50,026 nucleotides of DNA, taken from assembly GCA_012522575.1 (NCBI GenBank), contig JAAYKE010000132.1:1-50026 (forward strand). Direction: 5' to 3'. This stretch comes from Armatimonadota bacterium (GTDB taxonomy: Bacteria > Armatimonadota > UBA5829). This document shows positions 26,210 through 35,325 of the stretch, in pieces. Position numbers and translations under genes: made by a program. A model generated the notes under the pieces. The model made no database searches and had not been told where the DNA came from. It saw nothing but the letters and a program-made list of their open reading frames with translations. Position 1 is the stretch's first letter. Each line of letters begins with the position of its first letter.

Positions 26210-26848
26210 CTACTCAACCTCTCCCAGCACCTTTCCGATCGCCTCTGAGCCAATGCCGCCCATCCGCAGTATTTTTGGAGGGCTTACGGTCAAATCGACC
26301 ACCGTTGACGCAATGCCTGACTCGGACGTCCCTCCATCGAGAATCATTGTCACACTTTCCCCAACGCCATCAGCAGCCTGCGATGCAGTTGTCGGAGGCA
26401 TATCGCCGGTTTTATTCGCGCTCGTCGCGACCATCACAGAGCCGAACTCTCTGAGCAGCGCAAGGGCTACCGGATGATCCGGGATCCTCAGCCCTACCGT
26501 CGAGCCTCCGCAGGTAATCAAATCCGACAAGCCCGCCGCTTTGGGCAGTATCATGGTGAGCGGACCAGGCCAATACAGCACTGCAAGACGCCTGGCCTCC
26601 GCAGACATATACTCCGCCGCCTTTGATACATCCTCTATGTCGCCCACCTGCACCGGCAGCGGCTGGTTATTCAGTCGTCCCTTCGCCGCATATACCGCCC
26701 TTACCGCGCTCTCATTAAACGCATCTGCGGCCAGACCATATACAGTCTCAGTCGGAAATATTATAAGCTCCCCGCGACGCAAAGCCTCAACCGCAGCCTG
26801 AATTGCCGTCGGCTCCGGGTTGTCCGGGTTCACTTTAATCTTGATCAT
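26210..26848 (-). CDS. tsaC: L-threonylcarbamoyladenylate synthase (Sua5/YrdC/YciO family)
   Basis: 212 residues. Family signatures are FPTETVYGLAADAF, KGRLNNQPLPV, YWPGPLTMIL, VGLRIPDHP and SANKTGDMPPTT. The enzyme makes threonylcarbamoyl-AMP from Thr, bicarbonate and ATP, for the t6A37 modification of ANN-reading tRNAs. The ATG at 26848 overlaps the prmC stop by 4 bases (ATGA), which fixes the start; the longer in-frame reading runs inside prmC. Confidence 0.93.
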   Translation of the reverse strand: MIKIKVNPDNPEPTAIQAAVEALRRGELIIFPTETVYGLAADAFNESAVRAVYAAKGRLNNQPLPVQVGDIEDVSKAAEYMSAEARRLAVLYWPGPLTMILPKAAGLSDLITCGGSTVGLRIPDHPVALALLREFGSVMVATSANKTGDMPPTTASQAADGVGESVTMILDGGTSESGIASTVVDLTVSPPKILRMGGIGSEAIGKVLGEVE

Positions 26849-27681
26849 CTGCGTGCAACAGCAACCCTTTCGATTCCTGCAAGATCGCGCACAAACGAAG
26901 TCTCCTTCCACCCTTTATCCAAAGCAATTCGAAAGACATCGCCGGCCTGCCCTATGCCTATTTCAACCATCAATAGTCCCGTTAAATCCAACGCTTGAGA
27001 AAACAATACTCTTATGACATCCAGACCGTCAATGCCTCCGTCAAGCGCACCTGCAGGCTCGCAGAGCACCTCCGGCCCGAGGGTGTCTATGACGGATGCC
27101 GGTATATATGGCGGATTAGAGACTATCGCATCATACTCCTGCCCGGCCTGATAAAGCGGGCCAAGGAGATCGCCGTGCACTATATTTACCCGTTTCTCTA
27201 CGCTATGCCTCCTGATGTTGGACTCGGCAACCGCAAGCGCATCGTGACTGATATCGACAGCCCGGATGGCGCATTTTGGCTTATTGACCGCCAAAGCGAC
27301 GGCAATCGCGCCGCTGCCCGTCCCAATATCCGCAATTGAGGCGGTATCAGGAGTTCGTTTGATGCACTCCTCGACGAGAATTTCCGTCTCAGGGCGCGGG
27401 ATCAACACCGCAGGAGTCACATTGAAAGTCAAGCCATAAAACTCTTTGGTTCCGATTATATATGCCAAAGGATAGCGTTGCGCCCGTTTTGCTGTGAAAG
27501 TTCGAAACAAATCGACCTGTTCGGGCGTAAGTAGGCGTTTGGGGTGAGAAATCAGGTCAAGCCGCGAACATTGAAGCGCATGCGCCATGAGCAGTTGTGC
27601 GTCAAGTTGAGGGGACTCGATATCGGAATCGCGAAGAGAGGTCGCGGCGGCGGATAGTTCGTCTGCAAGGACGGCGGTCAC
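26845..27681 (-). CDS. prmC: Peptide chain release factor N5-glutamine methyltransferase
   Basis: 278 residues. The N-terminal helical domain (1-80) is followed by an SAM-binding Rossmann domain (IADIGTGSGAIAVALA) and the NPPY motif (IVSNPPYIPAS) that places the GGQ glutamine. It methylates release factors RF1/RF2, here encoded directly upstream. The GTG start lies one base after the prfA stop (TGATGTG), consistent with coupled translation. Confidence 0.93.
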   Translation of the reverse strand: MTAVLADELSAAATSLRDSDIESPQLDAQLLMAHALQCSRLDLISHPKRLLTPEQVDLFRTFTAKRAQRYPLAYIIGTKEFYGLTFNVTPAVLIPRPETEILVEECIKRTPDTASIADIGTGSGAIAVALAVNKPKCAIRAVDISHDALAVAESNIRRHSVEKRVNIVHGDLLGPLYQAGQEYDAIVSNPPYIPASVIDTLGPEVLCEPAGALDGGIDGLDVIRVLFSQALDLTGLLMVEIGIGQAGDVFRIALDKGWKETSFVRDLAGIERVAVARR

Positions 27682-27682
27682 A

Positions 27683-28750
27683 TCAGTTATCCACTTTGAG
27701 CTTTTCGGCCTGATCCGCAGCGTTGAGTCTATCTACCATATCGTCAATTTCGCCATCCATAAAAGCGGGCAGATTGTATATGGTGTGGTCTATTCGGTGA
27801 TCCGTGATACGATTTTGCGGGAAATTGTATGTGCGGCTCTTCTCGCTGCGATCCCCGGAGCCGACCATAGAACGCCGCTTCGCTACGACATCGTCCTGCT
27901 GCGCCTGTATTTCGCGTTCGTATAGTTGGGTTCTGAGCATTCGCATAGCTCTAAGTTTGTTCTGCAACTGCGACCTTTCGTCCTGACAGGTGACGACTAT
28001 TCCGCTGGGTCTGTGGGTTATGCGAATGGCGGTCTCGTTTTTCTGGACGTTCTGGCCGCCCGCGCTTGATGAGCGGTAGGTGTCGATATCGAGGTCGTCA
28101 TTGCTGATCTGCACGTCGATTTCGTCGGCTTCGGGGAGCACGCTGACAGTCGCTGCGGATGTGTGGATACGTCCGTTGGACTCTGTCGCGGGCACGCGCT
28201 GGACGCGATGCACTCCGCCTTCGAACTTGAGCCTGCTATAGGCTCCCTTGCCCTTGATTGCAAGCACAGCTTTGCTGTACCCGCCTATGCCGGACTCCAC
28301 CGAACTCATAAGCTCGGCCTGCCAGCCCTTGCGCTCGGCGTAGCGAGTGTACATCCTGAGCATGTCCCCGGCGAACAGCCCGGATTCCTCTCCTCCCGTC
28401 CCTGCGCGAATCTCAACTATTACGTCCTTGTCGTCGTTGGGGTCTTTGGGGATGAGCATAATGCGCAGTTCGTCTTCATAGTGCGCGATCTTTTCTTTGA
28501 GGTCATCGAGTTCGAGCTGAGCGAGGTCCCGCATTTCTTCGTCGAGCTTTTCGGCAAGCAAATTTTCGGTGTCGGCGAGCTGCTGGCGTGCCTGCTTATA
28601 TTGTCTCCATTTGCTCACCAGGTCAGCAAGGTCGGAATGCGCCTTTGCAACCTGCTGATACGCCTTTTGGTCCTTTATTATCTCAGGGTCGCCTAGTTTA
28701 TATTCCAGTGACTCGTATTTTTCTTCTACTTCAGCAAGTTTCTCGAACAT
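27683..28750 (-). CDS. prfA: Peptide chain release factor 1
   Basis: 355 residues, normal for RF1. The N-terminal coiled domain is followed by the codon-recognition region with RVPATESNGRIHTS, the PxT type of RF1 rather than the SPF of RF2. The catalytic GGQ is in SSSAGGQNVQKNETA. It releases peptides at UAA and UAG. The ATG at 28750 lies one base after the DUF1385 stop and has no clear ribosome site, so it probably depends on upstream translation. Confidence 0.95.
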   Translation of the reverse strand: MFEKLAEVEEKYESLEYKLGDPEIIKDQKAYQQVAKAHSDLADLVSKWRQYKQARQQLADTENLLAEKLDEEMRDLAQLELDDLKEKIAHYEDELRIMLIPKDPNDDKDVIVEIRAGTGGEESGLFAGDMLRMYTRYAERKGWQAELMSSVESGIGGYSKAVLAIKGKGAYSRLKFEGGVHRVQRVPATESNGRIHTSAATVSVLPEADEIDVQISNDDLDIDTYRSSSAGGQNVQKNETAIRITHRPSGIVVTCQDERSQLQNKLRAMRMLRTQLYEREIQAQQDDVVAKRRSMVGSGDRSEKSRTYNFPQNRITDHRIDHTIYNLPAFMDGEIDDMVDRLNAADQAEKLKVDN

Positions 28751-28751
28751 A

Positions 28752-29756
28752 TCAGTTTTCTGCGACCATCGCCGGCTGGGCGTCTTCCGCTTCCTTTGCC
28801 AGCACGCCTTTTAGGGATGCAATGGCTACTTCGATCATTGCATCGTCCGGTTCGCGGGTAGTAATCTTCTGCATAAGCAGGCCGGGCAGCAAAGTGAACT
28901 TGGTTAAGATCGACTCTTTGCAATTTCCGGCCATTCGGATAATTTCGTATGATATCCCGGCCACAAACGGCAGCAACAGCAGCTTGTAGCCCCACCGGAT
29001 AAATGAACTGAGTATTTTCATCGTCCCCTGATATTGCGTCAGGCTTCCATAGGGCAGATGATCGGCAATAAGCATAAAGATGATGATCCCGGTTACGAGC
29101 ACCACCAATATGAAGCTCGTGCCGCATCGCACGTGGGCCTTTGTATATTTGCGGACGTTTTCCACGTTGAGTTCTACGCCTGCTTCGTATGCGTTGATGG
29201 TTTTGTGCTCTGCGCCGTGGTATTGAAAAACGCGCCTGATATCTTTGAGCATAGAGATCGCAGCGACGTAGCCGACAAAAAGGGCTATCTTTATGACTCC
29301 CTCTATCGCCGTAAGCTGCCATGCCACTTCGATGTGCCGATTCAGTAATTTTGTCAGAAGAATCGGGACGAAGAAGAACAGCGCTAGTCCGCCCAGCAGA
29401 CCCAGAACCATAATCGCGCCGACAGCTATATCGTTTACGCCCTTGGCCGGTTCGTTTTCCTGATCCGGATCGGCTCCGTGCTCTTCGATGGCGATGTCTT
29501 TCATGGCTATATCGGTAGCATATTTCAATGCTTTTATGCCGAGAGCCATCGCGTCTATGAGCATCAAAGTCCCGCGCAAAAACGGCTTTTTGAGCCAGGC
29601 GAGCTTAGAGAACATAGACTCGACATTTTCTACAGTCGAGACGATCTCACCATTTGATCGCCTCACAGCCACCGCAAAATCCTTCGGTCCGCGCATCATA
29701 ACGCCTTCGATTACGGCCTGGCCGCCATAATGGAACTCTGGTTTCCTGTCAGACAA
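28752..29756 (-). CDS. DUF1385 membrane protein
   Basis: 334 residues. The N-terminus holds the signature YGGQAVIEGVMMRGP, then FLRGTLMLIDAMALG. About five membrane helices follow, with the polar motif YHGAEHKTINAYEAG and the segment HVRCGTSFILVV between them. DUF1385 is usually found beside prfA and rpmE, as here. Its function is unknown; the histidine-rich loop suggests a metal or catalytic site. The start is TTG 29756 with GAGG 7 nt upstream. Confidence 0.9.
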   Translation of the reverse strand: MSDRKPEFHYGGQAVIEGVMMRGPKDFAVAVRRSNGEIVSTVENVESMFSKLAWLKKPFLRGTLMLIDAMALGIKALKYATDIAMKDIAIEEHGADPDQENEPAKGVNDIAVGAIMVLGLLGGLALFFFVPILLTKLLNRHIEVAWQLTAIEGVIKIALFVGYVAAISMLKDIRRVFQYHGAEHKTINAYEAGVELNVENVRKYTKAHVRCGTSFILVVLVTGIIIFMLIADHLPYGSLTQYQGTMKILSSFIRWGYKLLLLPFVAGISYEIIRMAGNCKESILTKFTLLPGLLMQKITTREPDDAMIEVAIASLKGVLAKEAEDAQPAMVAEN

Positions 29757-29803
29757 CTGCTAACCTCACAAGTCGGTCGAATATCGAAAAGCCCAAAAGC
29801 AAA

Positions 29804-29845
29804 GGAAGCGACTCCCGGCTATGCAAAGCCTGCCGAACCGCTTCC
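29804..29845 (-). terminator. Probable terminator after rpmE
   Basis: A 7-bp outer stem (GGAAGCG at 29845-29839 with CGCTTCC at 29810-29804, minus-strand reading) encloses a GGCT/AGCC inner hairpin and is followed by TTTGCTTTT. It would separate rpmE from DUF1385-prfA at least in part. Confidence 0.6.
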
Positions 29846-29868
29846 CTGAAACTCGCCAAGTAGAATAG

Positions 29869-30093
29869 CTACTGATCGTCCTTCTTTTCTTTATCCTTCA
29901 TTCCATATTTTGCCATGAATTTCTCCACGCGCCCCTCTGTATCGAGGATTTTCTGCTTGCCGGTATAGAACGGGTGGCAAGCGGAGCATATTTCCACGCG
30001 GATTTCTTCGGCAGTGGATCTGGTCTCAAAAGTATTTCCACAGGCACAAGTGACTTGTGTCTTCTCGTATTTCGGATGGATACCTGCCTTCAT
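29869..30093 (-). CDS. rpmE: 50S ribosomal protein L31, zinc-binding type
   Basis: 74 residues from ATG 30093, which has AGGTGA a few bases upstream; the five-codon longer reading is less likely. The sequence begins [11 protein letters not shown] as expected. Four cysteines (C16, C18, C37, C40; TCACGNTF and [10 protein letters not shown]) form the zinc site of the C+ paralogue. The C-terminal tail is lysine-rich. L31 bridges the ribosomal subunits near the central protuberance. Confidence 0.95.
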   Translation of the reverse strand: MKAGIHPKYEKTQVTCACGNTFETRSTAEEIRVEICSACHPFYTGKQKILDTEGRVEKFMAKYGMKDKEKKDDQ

Positions 30094-30125
30094 CAGTTCA
30101 CCTTTCACGATATCTTTCTTGAAAA

Positions 30126-30154
30126 ATTATACCACACCACACATCTGCCCGCAA
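30126..30154 (-). promoter_or_regulatory. Promoter of rpmE
   Basis: Minus-strand TTGCGG (30154-30149) and perfect TATAAT (30131-30126) separated by 17 bp. The predicted start is near 30119, about 26 nt before the rpmE ATG. Confidence 0.7.
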
Positions 30155-30402
30155 CTATGAGTTGCAATCAATTTGCAGTCGCAGCCCTGAAATTGCGTTT
30201 GGGCGATATCCGATCGGATGCAGACAATTTTTTAATTGATTTTTTTGCCGCCAGCTATTATATTACGTTAATTACTACGCATAATGCAGTCTCTATGTTA
30301 CCACCTTAGAGGCGACAGGGCTAAAATTATTTCCGCCTGATGTGTAGGACTCGTCTTTTAGGGTAGTATAGAACAAGCTGCCAGGCAGCGTGGGAGGTTG
30401 AT
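30155..30402. other. AT-rich intergenic region upstream of the nitric oxide reductase gene
   Basis: Contains a T-rich run near 30230-30250 and several short AT palindromes. I looked for FNR/CRP-like and NsrR-like operators and for -35/-10 pairs for the plus strand and found none I would defend. A TATAGA near 30367 could be a -10 box. GGGAGGTTGAT lies just before the ATG at 30403 as ribosome site. Confidence 0.4.
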
Positions 30403-32718
30403 ATGAACACTGCTCCAAGAAAAGAGATGCTTGTGTCGCGGGTGTGGATGCAGATTGCCATTCTGACCTTTATCATCGGCTTTGCGGTGCTCGGCATACT
30501 CGCCGGCTACATCTACACTGCAAAACCGCCTATGCCGAAATCCGTCACCAATGAGCACGGAGAAGTGCTCTTTACGGCTGACGAGGTGATGATCGGACAG
30601 CACCTGTTTCAGAAATACGGACTGATGCAATTCGGCACGCTCTTTGGCCACGGAGCCTATCTCGGCCCGGATTTTACCGCTGAGTATCTCCACCGGGCTG
30701 CCCTTGCAGCGACTGATTACTATCAGGCTCAAGGGGATGTTCTGCCCGTTGCGCAAGCTCGCGTAAAAGAAGAGTTTAAGCACAACGCATACGATCCCGC
30801 AAATGACTCGCTCCAATATACGGCGGGTCAGAGCCATGCATTTGATCTGGTGAGCCAGTATTTTGCGGCCTACTTCGGGGAGAACCAGACAGGGCTGCAA
30901 AGGCCGGTTATTAAATCCGGTGAAATAGAAAAATTATCGGCATACTTCTCATGGGCGGCCTGGGTGTGCTCCGCCAATCGACCGGGAAAGGACTATTCAT
31001 ATACCAATAACTGGCCCGGAGAAGAACTCGTGGGCAACTCGCCGACGGCGGATGCTTTTATATGGAGCGCCTACAGCCTTATCGCGCTGCTGGGCGGCAT
31101 CGGAATTGTTTTATTCATATTCGGCAAATATGCCGACCTTGGCTGGCAGCGATATGATGATGAAGGCCCGGACAAAATCGCTCGATTCCGACCGCCGGAG
31201 GAGGTCAAGCTGACCCCGGCCCAAAGGGCGACCTCGTGGTATTTTCTGGTAGTCAGCGGGCTGTTTCTGGCTTTGGGATTGCTGGGCGGCGCGAACGCTC
31301 ATTATCACGCGGAGCCGCATGGTTTTTATGGGTTTGACATCGCCAAATGGCTGCCTTATAACCTTTCGCGCATGTGGCATGTGCAAATCGCAATTTTCTT
31401 CGTTGCCACGGCGTTTCTGGCTATGGGCATATTTCTGGCCTCGCTTATCGCCAAGCGCGAACCCAAACATCAGGACAAACTGACCCTTGGCTTATTTGGA
31501 GCTGTGGTGGTTGTCGTGATTGGCAGCCTTTTGGGGGAAGCCGCATCTTTAAAGAACTGGATTGACCTGAGCGGGCCGTGGTGGTGGATCGGAGCGCAGG
31601 GCTGGGAATTTCTTGACCTGGGCAGGCTATGGCAGTTGCTGCTTACGGTGGGGATGGTAATCTGGGTAATTATTCTCATTCGAGGGCTGCGCCACAGGCT
31701 CGCTTCGGAACATCCCGGCAATCTGCCGTTCCTGTTTTTGTTCAGCGCAATATCGATCCCGGTGTTTTATTCGGTGGGCATGATATATGGCAAGATGAGT
31801 GAGTTCGTCATCGTCGACTTCTGGCGATTCTGGGTTGTGCACCTTTGGGTGGAAGACTTCCTGGAACTCTTTACGACGATAATGGTTGCCTATATATTCG
31901 TGCTGCTGGGCGTAGTGAAGCCGAGGACCGCTACCCTGGTGGTCTATATCGACATAATTCTATACTCCATCGGCGGAGTGGTGGGCACTATGCACCATCT
32001 CTACTTCAGCGGCGCGCCGTCCGCTCACATGGCTTTGGGGGCTTTCTTCTCTGCGATGGAGGTCATCCCGCTGCTGCTGCTCTCTTATGAGGCGTGGCAG
32101 TTTATTCAACTCGGCAGTTACAAACAGGAAGAGTGCGCTATGTGCACCCCTGCCCGACAATTCCCGCACAAATGGGCGGTTATGTTTCTCATATCGGTTG
32201 GCTTTTGGAACTTCCTTGGAGCGGGCGTATTCGGTTTTCTGATCAACCTGCCAATAGTCAGCTACTATGAAATCGGCACGCAGTTCACCGCAAACCATGC
32301 ACACGCCGCCTTGATGGGCGTTTATGGCATGCTGGCTATCGGTTTCTTTATGTTCGTTGCGCGCTATTTTATTCCGCCTGATCGAAAAAGCGAGATCGCG
32401 ATGAAAACCTCCTTTTGGGGCCTTAATATAGGGTTGCTGTGGATGGTTTTCGTCAATCTTGTGCCTGTCGGATCGATTCAGCTTATGGAGAGCTTCAAGC
32501 ACGGTTACTGGCATGCTCGCCAACTATCGTTCTTCGAACAGCCTGCCGTGAGGATTTTTGAGTGGTTGAGGCTGCCCGGGGATGTTCTGTTTATCGTGGC
32601 GGGCATATTGCCTGTTGTATACCTTGCGCTGAGGATGTGGCTTGCCAGAAACAGGTATGGACGCGTTGAGCCGGGAGAGGACAGCGAACAACTGGTGCAA
32701 TTCTATGAGGACAGGTGA
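30403..32718 (+). CDS. norZ: Quinol-dependent nitric oxide reductase (single-subunit qNOR)
   Basis: 771 residues, the length of qNOR rather than the shorter NorB of the two-subunit enzyme. An N-terminal helix (15-37) is followed by a NorC-like periplasmic region without a CxxCH heme c site, as expected for qNOR. The NorB-like core of 12 or more helices carries the histidines for the two b hemes and FeB: MWHVQIAIF, VHLWVEDFLELF (with the conserved Glu), GTMHHLYFSG and NHAHAALMG. It reduces two NO to N2O with quinol electrons, serving NO detoxification or respiration. No other denitrification gene is nearby. It is followed without a gap by a DUF488 gene. Confidence 0.93.
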   Translation: MNTAPRKEMLVSRVWMQIAILTFIIGFAVLGILAGYIYTAKPPMPKSVTNEHGEVLFTADEVMIGQHLFQKYGLMQFGTLFGHGAYLGPDFTAEYLHRAALAATDYYQAQGDVLPVAQARVKEEFKHNAYDPANDSLQYTAGQSHAFDLVSQYFAAYFGENQTGLQRPVIKSGEIEKLSAYFSWAAWVCSANRPGKDYSYTNNWPGEELVGNSPTADAFIWSAYSLIALLGGIGIVLFIFGKYADLGWQRYDDEGPDKIARFRPPEEVKLTPAQRATSWYFLVVSGLFLALGLLGGANAHYHAEPHGFYGFDIAKWLPYNLSRMWHVQIAIFFVATAFLAMGIFLASLIAKREPKHQDKLTLGLFGAVVVVVIGSLLGEAASLKNWIDLSGPWWWIGAQGWEFLDLGRLWQLLLTVGMVIWVIILIRGLRHRLASEHPGNLPFLFLFSAISIPVFYSVGMIYGKMSEFVIVDFWRFWVVHLWVEDFLELFTTIMVAYIFVLLGVVKPRTATLVVYIDIILYSIGGVVGTMHHLYFSGAPSAHMALGAFFSAMEVIPLLLLSYEAWQFIQLGSYKQEECAMCTPARQFPHKWAVMFLISVGFWNFLGAGVFGFLINLPIVSYYEIGTQFTANHAHAALMGVYGMLAIGFFMFVARYFIPPDRKSEIAMKTSFWGLNIGLLWMVFVNLVPVGSIQLMESFKHGYWHARQLSFFEQPAVRIFEWLRLPGDVLFIVAGILPVVYLALRMWLARNRYGRVEPGEDSEQLVQFYEDR

Positions 32719-33083
32719 TGGGCTTGATCAAACTCAACAGGATTTATGAGCCGGCAAATCCATCTGATGGGACTCGTGTGCTTGTGGAGCGATTATGGCC
32801 GCGTGGGATCAGCAAACAGCGGGCAGCCCTTGACCTGTGGCTGAAAGATATCGCTCCCAGCCCGCAACTGCGAAGCTGGTTTGGACATGACCCTGAGAAA
32901 TGGGATGAGTTTCGCAGACGATACCGGCAGGAGTTGGATAATAATGCCGGGGCGGTGGCTCAGCTGAGGGATGTCATAAATCGAGGAGACGTCACATTCG
33001 TATATGCCGCGCACGACACCATACACAACGCAGCGGTGGCGCTCAAAGAATATATGGAGGAAACCGACGCGGATAAACTGTGA
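32718..33083 (+). CDS. DUF488 (YeaO-like) family protein
   Basis: 121 residues. Family motifs are IKLNRIYEP, RVLVERLWPRGISK, WLKDIAPSPQLRSWFGHDPEKWDEFRRRY and the strand TFVYAAHD. The function is unknown. The ATG at 32718 overlaps the qNOR stop by one base (TGATG) with GAGG upstream; an in-frame GTG at 32715 is less likely. Coupling to qNOR suggests a role linked to NO or nitrosative stress, which is inference. Confidence 0.88.
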   Translation: MGLIKLNRIYEPANPSDGTRVLVERLWPRGISKQRAALDLWLKDIAPSPQLRSWFGHDPEKWDEFRRRYRQELDNNAGAVAQLRDVINRGDVTFVYAAHDTIHNAAVALKEYMEETDADKL

Positions 33084-33084
33084 A

Positions 33085-33160
<76 letters not shown>

Positions 33161-33173
33161 ATATCACCGGTAA

Positions 33174-33202
33174 ATTATATCACCACGCCGCCGGACTTAC
33201 AA
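33174..33202 (-). promoter_or_regulatory. Promoter of tRNA-Ala
   Basis: Minus-strand TTGTAA (33202-33197) and TATAAT (33179-33174), 17-bp spacer. The predicted start near 33167 leaves a short leader before the mature 5' end at 33160. Confidence 0.8.
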
Positions 33203-33309
33203 TAGGTAAAAAATCGTCACTTTGGACATGTGACCGAAAAAGCCGCTTTTTTGCTGCGCATGAAGCAGCATTTTGCTGATATTTGGTCGTTTTTGACCTA
33301 TAACTGCGC

Positions 33310-33338
33310 TTGAAATCACCTTGCAAAGCTACTATAAT
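33310..33338 (+). promoter_or_regulatory. Promoter of the sugar isomerase gene
   Basis: TTGAAA (33310-33315) and TATAAT (33333-33338) separated by 17 bp; predicted start near 33345. An upstream GCTGC/GCAGC hairpin with a short T-run (about 33255-33275) could end transcription coming from the left. Confidence 0.8.
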
Positions 33339-33388
33339 GCCCCTAAGTCGAACTCAGCCCGCACGTTACCACACAGGAGGGGTCTGCA

Positions 33389-34351
33389 ATGAAAATCGGA
33401 GTATTCACGGTATTATTCGCACAACGGCCGCTAAATGAGGCGCTGGATTATATTGCTGCTTCCGGGGTCGAAATGGTAGAGCTTGGAACGGGCAATTATT
33501 CCGGACCTTCGCACTGCAATCCTGATGCATTGCTGGGCAATAAGGCCGCACAGAAGGAATTGCTTGACGCGGTAGAATCGAGAGGGCTGGCCATAAGCGC
33601 GCTCTCCTGCCACGGCAACCCGCTGCACCCGAACAAGGAATTTGCCAGGGCAAATCATGAGATTCATCGAAAGACAGTTCAGCTTGCAAAAGAGCTTGGA
33701 ATTGATACGGTTATCAACTTTTCAGGATGCCCCGGGGATGGCCCGAACGCCTCCAGGCCGAACTGGGTCACCTGTGCGTGGCCGCCGGATTATGCGGAGA
33801 TTCTGAAATGGCAGTGGGAGGAATGCGTTATCCCGTATTGGAAGCAGGAAGCCAAGTTCCTTAAAGATAATGGCGTTAAGGTGGCCTTCGAAATGCACCC
33901 TGGGTTCTGCGTGTATAACGTGGATACGATGCTGAAGGTTCGCGAAGCCTGCGGTGACGCCATCGGTTGCAACTTCGACCCCAGCCATTTGTTCTGGAAT
34001 GGAGTTGATGTGTGCGCGGCCATTCGCAAGCTCGGCGATGCGATTTATCACGTTCATGCGAAGGACTGCAAAATCGACTCTTTGAACACCGCGATAAACG
34101 GCTGCAACGATACCACGCCTTATGGTCAGGAGCTGGACCGAAGCTGGATTTTCAGAACGGTTGGTTATGGTCATGATGCTCAGACGTGGAAAGATATTGT
34201 AAGCGCTCTGAAGCTGGCGGGCTATGACAAAGTGTTGTCTATAGAGCATGAGGACAGCCTGATGTCGGTCAACGAAGGTTTTCAGAAGGCGGTGGCTTTC
34301 CTGAAGGACGTCATCATCACCGAACAGGCCGGTGAGATGTGGTGGGCCTAG
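33389..34351 (+). CDS. Sugar phosphate isomerase/epimerase (AP endonuclease 2 family TIM barrel)
   Basis: 320 residues of the IolE/xylose isomerase-like family. Metal-binding features of the barrel are visible: GVEMVELGTGNYSG, SCHGNPLHP, AFEMHPGFCVYN, CNFDPSHLFWNG, YHVHAKDCKID and LSIEHEDSLM. These enzymes isomerise or epimerise sugars or inosose-type cyclitols with a divalent metal; the substrate cannot be named. A GGAGGGG ribosome site precedes the ATG and a consensus-like promoter lies at 33310-33338. It appears monocistronic; ilvE starts 94 nt later. Confidence 0.88.
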   Translation: MKIGVFTVLFAQRPLNEALDYIAASGVEMVELGTGNYSGPSHCNPDALLGNKAAQKELLDAVESRGLAISALSCHGNPLHPNKEFARANHEIHRKTVQLAKELGIDTVINFSGCPGDGPNASRPNWVTCAWPPDYAEILKWQWEECVIPYWKQEAKFLKDNGVKVAFEMHPGFCVYNVDTMLKVREACGDAIGCNFDPSHLFWNGVDVCAAIRKLGDAIYHVHAKDCKIDSLNTAINGCNDTTPYGQELDRSWIFRTVGYGHDAQTWKDIVSALKLAGYDKVLSIEHEDSLMSVNEGFQKAVAFLKDVIITEQAGEMWWA

Positions 34352-34445
34352 TTATTTGGCGATTTTTCCGGCGAATTGTCGCGGCGATGAGTTTGTCGTG
34401 CGATTCGCAATATAAATATATATTATAGTCACGGGAGTGGTTCGA

Positions 34446-35309
34446 ATGGACAAATGGGTATTTCTCAACGGTGAGTTTGTGCCGTCAGAGAATGCAAGCG
34501 TTTCTATCTATGATCATGGATTTCTCTACGGCGATGGAGCCTTCGAGGGGATCCGAAGCTACCACGGCAAGGCGTTCAAGCTCACCGAGCACGTTGACCG
34601 CCTGTATAACTCACTTAAAGCGTTGTGGATTGAGCTGCCTTATGGGCGGGAGCAGTTTGCAGCGAACATTAAAAAGCTGATGGAGATGAACGAAGTTGTG
34701 GATGGATACATCCGCGTCACCGTCAGCCGTGGGATTACCCTGGGACTTGACCCTAAGAATATCAAAGGCGACCCAACCGTCGCCATCTCCACCGACAAAC
34801 TGTCACTTTATCCCAATTCGATGTATGAAGAGGGACTGGTCGTCGTGACTGTGGCGACTCGCGTTGCACGCCCGCAGGTGCTGGAACCGAGGATCAAATC
34901 GCTGGGTAAGTATTTGTGCAATATCCAGGCGAAGATCGAGGCTAATCAGGTTGGCGCGGGAGAAGGCCTGATGCTGACCGAGGATGGTTATGTGGCCGAG
35001 TGCACCGGAGATAACATCTTCTACGCAAAAAATGGCGTGGTCTATACTCCGCCTGCATTCCTTGGCATTCTCGAAGGCATCACTCGTCAGACGGTTATGG
35101 ACTTGCTGGCAGAGCTTGGCGTAGAAATCGTCGAAAAGGTGTTCACGCGCTTTGACCTGTATACGGCCGATGAATGTTTCCTTACAGGGACCGCAGCGGA
35201 GGTCATACCGATGGTCGAGCTGGATGCAAGGCCGATTTGCGATGGAAAGCCGGGCGCGATCACCAAAAGGTTGATCGAAGCCTTCCATGCTTTCGTCGCA
35301 AAGCAGTAA
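34446..35309 (+). CDS. ilvE: Branched-chain amino acid aminotransferase
   Basis: 287 residues of fold-type IV PLP aminotransferases. Signatures are YDHGFLYGDGAFEGIRSYHGKAFKL-type opening, RIKSLGKYLCNIQAKIEA around the PLP lysine, and GYVAECTGDNIFYAKNG. It makes the last step of Val, Leu and Ile synthesis with glutamate. D-amino acid transaminase or ADC lyase activity cannot be fully excluded by sequence alone. GGGAG lies 8-9 nt before ATG 34446; the GTG at 34437 would overlap that site. mcsA starts 16 nt after its stop, so it may lead the stress operon. Confidence 0.88.
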   Translation: MDKWVFLNGEFVPSENASVSIYDHGFLYGDGAFEGIRSYHGKAFKLTEHVDRLYNSLKALWIELPYGREQFAANIKKLMEMNEVVDGYIRVTVSRGITLGLDPKNIKGDPTVAISTDKLSLYPNSMYEEGLVVVTVATRVARPQVLEPRIKSLGKYLCNIQAKIEANQVGAGEGLMLTEDGYVAECTGDNIFYAKNGVVYTPPAFLGILEGITRQTVMDLLAELGVEIVEKVFTRFDLYTADECFLTGTAAEVIPMVELDARPICDGKPGAITKRLIEAFHAFVAKQ

Positions 35310-35325
35310 TCAGCGCACACAACCG

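Noticed and set aside
30155-30402. NO-responsive operator or FNR box upstream of qNOR
   Set aside because: Short AT palindromes exist, but none matches a known dyad well enough to claim.
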